Positions 5,648-9,693 of a DNA stretch of 9,693 bases are shown here, piece by piece. Positions within the stretch are counted from its first letter, which is position 1; each line of letters opens with the position of its first letter. The stretch comes from Acidisphaera sp035272265. GTDB lineage: Bacteria; Pseudomonadota; Alphaproteobacteria; Acetobacterales; Acetobacteraceae. The notes beneath the pieces were generated by a model, which made no database searches, was not told the DNA's origin, and was given only the letters and a program-made list of their open reading frames with translations. The position numbers and the translations under genes are program-made. The stretch covers positions 1 to 9,693 of the forward strand of contig DATEQV010000204.1 in the NCBI GenBank assembly GCA_035272265.1, in the 5' to 3' direction.

Positions 5648-6438
5648 CCCTTGGCAACGGCGGCCAGCAGATTCAGCGCATCGATCGCGCCGTTCGCCTC
5701 GCCCTTCTCGAAGTCGCCATGCACCTGCGCCATCTGGTTGGTCACGTGCGCGAAGCACAGCACCGGGCGCCGGCAGGACGTGGCGAACGCATACAGTGCG
5801 GCCGCCTCCATCTCGACGCCGAGCACGCCGAGCGACCGCGCGCGCTCGACCGCCGCCTCGGTCTCGCGGAACGGCGCGTCGGTCGTCCATGTCGCGCCGC
5901 GACGCACGCAAGGCCGATCCGCGAGCGCCGCCATCGCGCGATCCGCCAGCGCCCTGTCGGCCGCGGCGAACGCGCCGGGCGGCAGGTAGTGCAGGCTGGT
6001 GCCCTCGTCGCGCAGCGCGCGATCGATCAGCACGAAATACGGCGTCGGCCCGACCGGCACGATCTGCCCCGCCGAGGTGACGCTGAGCAGCAGGCGGCAG
6101 CCCGACGCGAACAGCTGCTCGGCCAGCAGCACGGCGAACGACGCGCCCACCGCGCAGCCGATCAGGCCGAAACACACGCCGCCATGCACCGCCACCATCA
6201 GCTCGGTGTGATAGCAGGCCCAGCCGAGCATCGGCTCCGCCCGCCGCTCCTGCCGCAGCAGCCGCACGATGTCGCCGTCGGGATCGAGCACGCACACGTC
6301 CGGCACCGGCTCCGCCGGCAGGCCCTTCTGCCGCCGCGCCTCGCGCAGCAGGTTGTCGGCGCGGAACACCGACGGTGCGGCATAGTCCTTCGCGTCCAGC
6401 AGCGGCGACGCGGTTGTCGGGACGGCGATGGGTTTCAT
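5635..6438 (-). CDS. Nucleoside phosphorylase family protein (uridine phosphorylase-like)
   Basis: A 267-residue cytosolic protein of the PNP/UDP phosphorylase superfamily, which splits nucleosides with phosphate into base and sugar-1-phosphate. Visible signatures are CFGLIGCAVGASFAVLLAEQ (89-108), the glycine-rich strand-turn-helix of this fold, LLLSVTSAGQI (116-126), WTTDAPFRET (184-193), and VLGVEMEAAALYAFA (205-219), where the MEAAA glutamate normally contacts ribose. The usual N-terminal GDPxR phosphate motif is replaced by LDPDGD (51-56), so the substrate could differ; I cannot tell purine from pyrimidine use. The ATG at 6438 has no close Shine-Dalgarno. It overlaps the doxX-like gene and sits downstream of repeat copy 2. 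A hydrolase-type activity or another nucleoside-like substrate is an alternative. Confidence 0.8.
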   Translation of the reverse strand: MKPIAVPTTASPLLDAKDYAAPSVFRADNLLREARRQKGLPAEPVPDVCVLDPDGDIVRLLRQERRAEPMLGWACYHTELMVAVHGGVCFGLIGCAVGASFAVLLAEQLFASGCRLLLSVTSAGQIVPVGPTPYFVLIDRALRDEGTSLHYLPPGAFAAADRALADRAMAALADRPCVRRGATWTTDAPFRETEAAVERARSLGVLGVEMEAAALYAFATSCRRPVLCFAHVTNQMAQVHGDFEKGEANGAIDALNLLAAVAKGCAS

Positions 6439-6499
6439 GGCGTGCGCACCGGGATCAACTCTCCAACGACATCGGCCCGAGTGTAGGTCCAGCTCACAC

Positions 6500-6610
6500 C
6501 GTCATTGCGAGGAGCGTAGCGACGAAGCAACCCAGGGTCGCGTGACAGACGCGTGCCGCGCGGCTCTGGGTTGCTTCCCGCCACGCCTCCGGCTCGCGGT
6601 CGCAATGACG
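6500..6610. repeat. Long imperfect inverted repeat, copy 2
   Basis: A 111-nt hairpin-forming element homologous to copy 1 (4892-4987) and in the same orientation. The outer arms are CGTCATTGCGA (6500-6510) and its exact complement (6600-6610). The inner arms are GAAGCAACCCAG (6524-6535) and its exact complement (6566-6577). The apex 6539-6564 is 24/26 identical to copy 1 and includes the perfect palindrome GCCGCGCGGC (6555-6564). The arms differ from copy 1 yet still pair. It lies in the 262-nt gap between the acyl-CoA ligase and the phosphorylase-family gene (both minus strand). Apart from this element and a small hairpin at 6672-6686, the gap holds nothing recognisable. No transposase or clear target duplication is seen. 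Confidence 0.83.
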
Positions 6611-6671
6611 ATATCACCTCGGCCCAAACTCAGCCCGACGCAGGTCCCGCCCATCAGACCCCAGCGACCGA

Positions 6672-6686
6672 CCCGCGTTACGCGGG
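6672..6686 (-). terminator. Small perfect hairpin after the acyl-CoA ligase gene
   Basis: CCCGCG (6672-6677), a 3-nt loop, then CGCGGG (6681-6686), 14 nt after the ligase stop codon on the minus strand. The stem is strong but short, and no T-run follows, so it is at best a non-canonical terminator or a 3'-end protecting hairpin. Confidence 0.35.
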
Positions 6687-6700
6687 CATGTGGCGGCCCA

Positions 6701-8287
6701 TCAATCCGCGGCAACCCCCATCACGCCGCTCGACGTGCCGCTGTAGATGGCGCGCAGCTGACGCTTGAGCAGCTTGCCCGCGGTGTTCTTCGGCAGGTGG
6801 TCGGTGAAGATGATCCGCTTGGGCACCTTGTAGGACGCCAGAAGCTCCCTCGCATGGGCCTCCAGCTCGGCCTCGCTCGCCGTCATCCCCGCGCGCAGCA
6901 CGACGACGGCCGCCACTGCCTCGACCCATTTCGGGTCGGGCACCGCGATCACCGCCACTTCGGACACCGCCTCGTGCGTGAACAGCGCCTCCTCGACCTC
7001 GCGGCTCGCCACCAGCACGCCGCCGGTGTTGATGACGTCCTTCAGCCGGTCGACGATGGTGATGTAGCCCTCCGCGTCCATCACGCCGACGTCGCCCGAG
7101 TGGAACCACCCGCCGTAGAACGCCTTCGCCGTCTCCTCGGGATTGTTCCAGTAATACGTCAGCAGCTGCGGCGAGCGGTGTACGATCTCGCCCTGCTGTC
7201 CCGGCGCCACGTCGTTCATGTCGGGATCGACGATGCGGGTCTCCACGTTGATCGCCGGCCGCCCGACGCTCGCCGGTCTCGCGAGGTGCTCCTCCGGCTT
7301 CAACACGGTGGCCAGCGGCGCGATCTCGCTCTGGCCGTAGCAGTTGAACGGCCGTGCGCCCGGCAGGCGCTGCAGCAGCTCGTTCAGCACTGGCACCGGC
7401 ATGATCGCCGCACCGTAGTAGATGTTGCGCAGGCTGTTCAGGTCGCGCGTCGCGAAGTCGCCGTGCCGCAGCAGGGTGATCCACACCGTCGGCAGCGCGA
7501 AGAACGAGTTCAGCCGGTGCCGCTCGATCAGCTCCAGGCAGGTCGCCGGCGCCGGCGCCTCGATCAGCCACTGCTCGCTGCCGACCAGCAGCATCGGGAT
7601 GCAGAACGCGTGCATCTCTGCCACGTGGTACAGCGGCAGCGCGGCGAGGCAGCGGTCCGTGCGGCTGTACTCGTTCGCGATGATGCAGCTCATATACTGC
7701 GACATCAGCGCGCGGTGCGACAGCGCCACGCCCTTCGGCTGGCCCGTCGTGCCCGACGTGTAGATGATCTGCACGATCTCGTCGTCCGCGCCGTCGTCGG
7801 GCAGGTCCGCGCCGCCCGCGCCCAGCGCGGCCGTCAGCATGTCGAACCCCCTGTCGCCCTCTGCGCCGCCGACGATGGTGCCGCGATGCACCACGGGCGC
7901 CTCGGCGGCGGCTGCATCGGCGACCGCCGCCAAGGCGGGATCGTGCAGCAGCATCACCGCGCCCGACTGCCGGATGACGTAGGCAAGCTCGCCATGCGTC
8001 AGCGCGTAGTTCGCCGGCACGTGGATCAGGCCGGCCTTGGCGCAAGCGAGGAAGGTCAGGAAATAGGCGTCGGAGTTGCGGCCATAGGCGACGACCCGGT
8101 CGCCGCGCCACAGGCCCTTGGCGAGCAGCGCGGCGCCGATGCGTCCGGCGGCGGCGTCGATATCGGCGAAGCTCCAGTCGCGTCCCTCGAAATGCAGCGC
8201 CGGGCGATCGCGGAAGACTCGCGCGGCGCGGCGTACCGCATCGCCGACCGTGTCGCGCCGTGCCCGGGCAACCACCGCCTCGTTCAT
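6701..8287 (-). CDS. AMP-dependent acyl-CoA ligase/synthetase (ANL superfamily)
   Basis: A 528-residue cytosolic enzyme that activates a carboxylic acid with ATP to an acyl-adenylate and then to an acyl-CoA. All core motifs are intact: the P-loop YTSGTTGQPKG (176-186), LPLYHVAEMHAF (218-228 region), NCYGQSE (315-321), the hinge-region HSGDVG (396-401) with VDRLKDVINTGG (412-423), and the catalytic-lysine motif PKNTAGKLLK with K505. Length is normal for the fatty-acyl or 4-coumarate:CoA ligase branch. The substrate (medium or long chain fatty acid, or an aryl or cyclic acid) cannot be told from sequence. The ATG at 8287 follows GGGAGG by 5 nt. The gene lies 30 nt downstream of parC on the same strand and may be read from the same transcript. 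Confidence 0.92.
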   Translation of the reverse strand: MNEAVVARARRDTVGDAVRRAARVFRDRPALHFEGRDWSFADIDAAAGRIGAALLAKGLWRGDRVVAYGRNSDAYFLTFLACAKAGLIHVPANYALTHGELAYVIRQSGAVMLLHDPALAAVADAAAAEAPVVHRGTIVGGAEGDRGFDMLTAALGAGGADLPDDGADDEIVQIIYTSGTTGQPKGVALSHRALMSQYMSCIIANEYSRTDRCLAALPLYHVAEMHAFCIPMLLVGSEQWLIEAPAPATCLELIERHRLNSFFALPTVWITLLRHGDFATRDLNSLRNIYYGAAIMPVPVLNELLQRLPGARPFNCYGQSEIAPLATVLKPEEHLARPASVGRPAINVETRIVDPDMNDVAPGQQGEIVHRSPQLLTYYWNNPEETAKAFYGGWFHSGDVGVMDAEGYITIVDRLKDVINTGGVLVASREVEEALFTHEAVSEVAVIAVPDPKWVEAVAAVVVLRAGMTASEAELEAHARELLASYKVPKRIIFTDHLPKNTAGKLLKRQLRAIYSGTSSGVMGVAAD

Positions 8288-8292
8288 CGTTG

Positions 8293-8298
8293 CCTCCC
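8293..8298 (-). promoter_or_regulatory. Shine-Dalgarno of the acyl-CoA ligase gene
   Basis: GGGAGG on the minus strand, 5 nt before the ATG at 8287. It supports that start and lies within the 30-nt spacer after parC. Confidence 0.75.
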
Positions 8299-8317
8299 TG
8301 CGTTCGTTCTCCGACCT

Positions 8318-9693
8318 CTACTCGAACCGCCCGCTGCGGGGGAACCCGTTGGGCGGCAGCCGGCCGGCCTGGGCGCGCTCGCCGAGCCATTGCCGCAGGT
8401 CGGGCTCGGTGCGCGTCCGGTCGCCGAGCCGCCAGGTCAGGCCGTCGGCGAGCCGGAACACCTTCGCGTCGCGCAAGCCCCCGTCCTTGTAGCGCTGCAG
8501 GATCACGCCGGTGCCGCGCGCGAGCCCCGGGACCTGGTCGATCGGGAAGACCAGCAGCTTGCGGTTGTCGCCGATCACCGCGACATGGTCGCCGTCGGCC
8601 GGCACGCAGACCGCAGCCTCCTCGTCGGGCTTGAGCGTCAGGATCGTCTTGCCGGTGCGCTTCTCCGCCGACAGTTCGGCGGCCGGCACCAGGAACCCGC
8701 GGCCGGTGCTGGACGCGACCAGGAACCGCCCGGTCTCGGTCGCGACGAACAGTGCGGCCGCGTCGTCCTCGTTGGTCAGCTCGACGGTCGTGCGGATCGG
8801 CTGGCCGTCGCCGCGTCCGCGCGGCAGGTCGTCGGCGCGGATCGTGTAGGCGCGGCCGTTCGTTCCGAACAGGCACAGTTTGTCGGTGGTCTGGCAGGGC
8901 ACCAGGAACTTCAGCCGGTCGCCCTCCTTGAACTTCACCTCGGCGTCGGGCGCGACATGCCCCTTCAGCGCGCGCAGCCAGCCCTTCTCCGACAGCACCA
9001 CGGTGATCGGCTCGCGCTCGATCAGCGCCTCGGGCTTGATGTCCGCCCCGGCCGGCGCGCCGGCCAGCAGGGTGCGGCGCGTACCGAGCGGACCGTCGCC
9101 GAACTTCTTGCGGATCTCGCCCACCTCCTCGGCGATGCGCTTCCAGCGCAGGCCGTCGTCCTTCAGCAGCGCCGTGATGTCCTTGCGTTCCTTGCTCAGC
9201 GCCTTGTGCTCGCGCCGGATCTCGATCTCCTCGAGGCGGCGGAGGCTGCGCAGGCGCATGTTCAGGATCGCCTCGGCCTGCACATCGGTCAGCGCGAAGC
9301 GCTTCATCAGCGCCGGCTTCGGCTCGTCCTCCTCGCGGATGATGCGGATCACCTCGTCGAGGTTCAGATAGACGGCCAGATAGCCGTCCAGCACCTCGAG
9401 CCGCCGCTCGATCGCCGCGAGCCGGTGGCGCGAGCGGCGTTCCAGCACCTCGTGCCGGTGATCGAGCCAGGCGCGCACCACGTCGCGCAACGGCATGACG
9501 CGCGGCGTGCGGTTCGCGTCCAGCACGTTCATGTTCAGGCCGAAACGGATTTCCAGCTGCGAGGCGCGGAACAGGCTCTCCATCAGCAACGCCGGCTCGA
9601 CCGTGCGCGCCTTCGGCTCCAGCACGAGGCGGACGGTATCGGCGCTTTCGTCGCGCACGTCGCCGAGCATCGGCAGCTTGCGCTCCTCCATCA
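8318..9693 (-). CDS. parC: DNA topoisomerase IV subunit A, C-terminal part (5' end outside window)
   Basis: About 457 C-terminal residues of ParC, the DNA-cleaving subunit of topoisomerase IV, which unlinks daughter chromosomes. The window opens at KLPMLGDVRDESADTVRLVL, a typical ParC/GyrA stretch before the tower domain. FRASQLEIRFGLNMNVLDAN and VVRAWLDHRHEVLERRSRHR follow, then the charged coiled coil of the exit gate (about 90-200 of the visible part; AILNMRLRSLRRLEE inside it). After that come beta-pinwheel blades such as KLCLFGTNGRAYTIRADDLP and GRFLVASSTGRGFLVP. The GRGDGQPI segment resembles the pinwheel turn motif; I call ParC rather than GyrA on the LPMLGDVRDES style and the short CTD, which lacks a GyrA box of the usual form. 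The catalytic tyrosine lies outside the window. Confidence 0.92.
   Translation of the reverse strand, partial: MEERKLPMLGDVRDESADTVRLVLEPKARTVEPALLMESLFRASQLEIRFGLNMNVLDANRTPRVMPLRDVVRAWLDHRHEVLERRSRHRLAAIERRLEVLDGYLAVYLNLDEVIRIIREEDEPKPALMKRFALTDVQAEAILNMRLRSLRRLEEIEIRREHKALSKERKDITALLKDDGLRWKRIAEEVGEIRKKFGDGPLGTRRTLLAGAPAGADIKPEALIEREPITVVLSEKGWLRALKGHVAPDAEVKFKEGDRLKFLVPCQTTDKLCLFGTNGRAYTIRADDLPRGRGDGQPIRTTVELTNEDDAAALFVATETGRFLVASSTGRGFLVPAAELSAEKRTGKTILTLKPDEEAAVCVPADGDHVAVIGDNRKLLVFPIDQVPGLARGTGVILQRYKDGGLRDAKVFRLADGLTWRLGDRTRTEPDLRQWLGERAQAGRLPPNGFPRSGRFE

Noticed and set aside
4910..5989. A long plus-strand open frame starting inside repeat copy 1 and running antisense to the doxX-like and phosphorylase-like genes
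   Set aside because: Gln/Arg/Pro-rich translation with no motif; it begins in repeat DNA and opposes two supported genes.
5033..6295. A single 420-residue minus-strand reading that would fuse upstream sequence to the DoxX-like protein
   Set aside because: The upstream half is low-complexity Arg/Ala/Gly sequence in a shifted frame of the phosphorylase-family gene, which has clear family motifs in its own frame. Only the part from 5647 down looks like a protein.
4892..6610. The two inverted repeats as ends of one composite transposon carrying the doxX-like and phosphorylase-like genes
   Set aside because: Each copy is itself a complete hairpin element with both arms, they are in direct orientation, no transposase lies between them, and I see no target duplication. 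Two independent insertions of a dispersed repeat is simpler.
6678..8876. A 732-residue minus-strand open frame across the acyl-CoA ligase and end of parC
   Set aside because: It is an out-of-frame shadow, very rich in Arg, Ala and Gly with no motif, and it covers two genes with intact family motifs in other frames. Long spurious frames are expected at this GC content.
1..9693. CRISPR array, tRNA, rRNA, riboswitch, phage or defence genes
   Set aside because: No regularly spaced direct repeats, no tRNA-like cloverleaf or rRNA segment, and no nuclease, integrase or toxin-antitoxin motifs were found on reading both strands.

Overview
This is a strongly GC-rich window from an alphaproteobacterial chromosome. 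Five things point that way: an N-terminal plsX fragment behind rpmF and a YceD (DUF177) gene, a ubiquinol-cytochrome c chaperone (CBP3 family), a BamE-type lipoprotein with the alphaproteobacterial C-terminal style, a parC C-terminus, and tadE/tadG-like genes. Rhodospirillales, perhaps Acetobacteraceae, is my best guess. It rests on gene content and family style only.

Layout, left to right. (1) 1-1467, minus strand: cytochrome bc1 assembly chaperone, yceD, rpmF (ribosomal protein L32) and the first 20 codons of plsX. This is the conserved yceD-rpmF-plsX order linking ribosome and phospholipid synthesis. A hairpin and an AT-rich tract lie between yceD and rpmF. (2) 1515-2069, plus strand, divergent from the chaperone: a BamE/OmlA outer-membrane assembly lipoprotein. 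(3) 2192-4846, plus strand: a compact three-gene operon of two TadE-like pseudopilins and a TadG-like protein with a von Willebrand A domain. All three have an N-terminal membrane helix and a cysteine-bearing exported part. No Tad ATPase, secretin or prepilin peptidase is in the window. A near-consensus CtrA-type box lies upstream. (4) 4847-5032: convergent intergenic region almost filled by copy 1 of a long imperfect inverted repeat. (5) 5033-6438, minus strand: a nucleoside phosphorylase-family gene overlapping a DoxX-like membrane protein gene by 13 nt. (6) 6439-6700: intergenic region with copy 2 of the same repeat and a small GC-rich hairpin. (7) 6701-9693, minus strand: the 3' two thirds or so of parC (topoisomerase IV subunit A), then 30 nt downstream an ANL-superfamily acyl-CoA ligase.

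Most of the window is core housekeeping. The parts most worth a second look are the TadE-TadE-TadG cluster with its possible CtrA site, and the two-copy structured repeat. In the repeat the arms differ between copies while still pairing, and the apex is nearly invariant. I see no CRISPR array, tRNA, rRNA, transposase or phage gene, and nothing I would call a new defence or mobile system.
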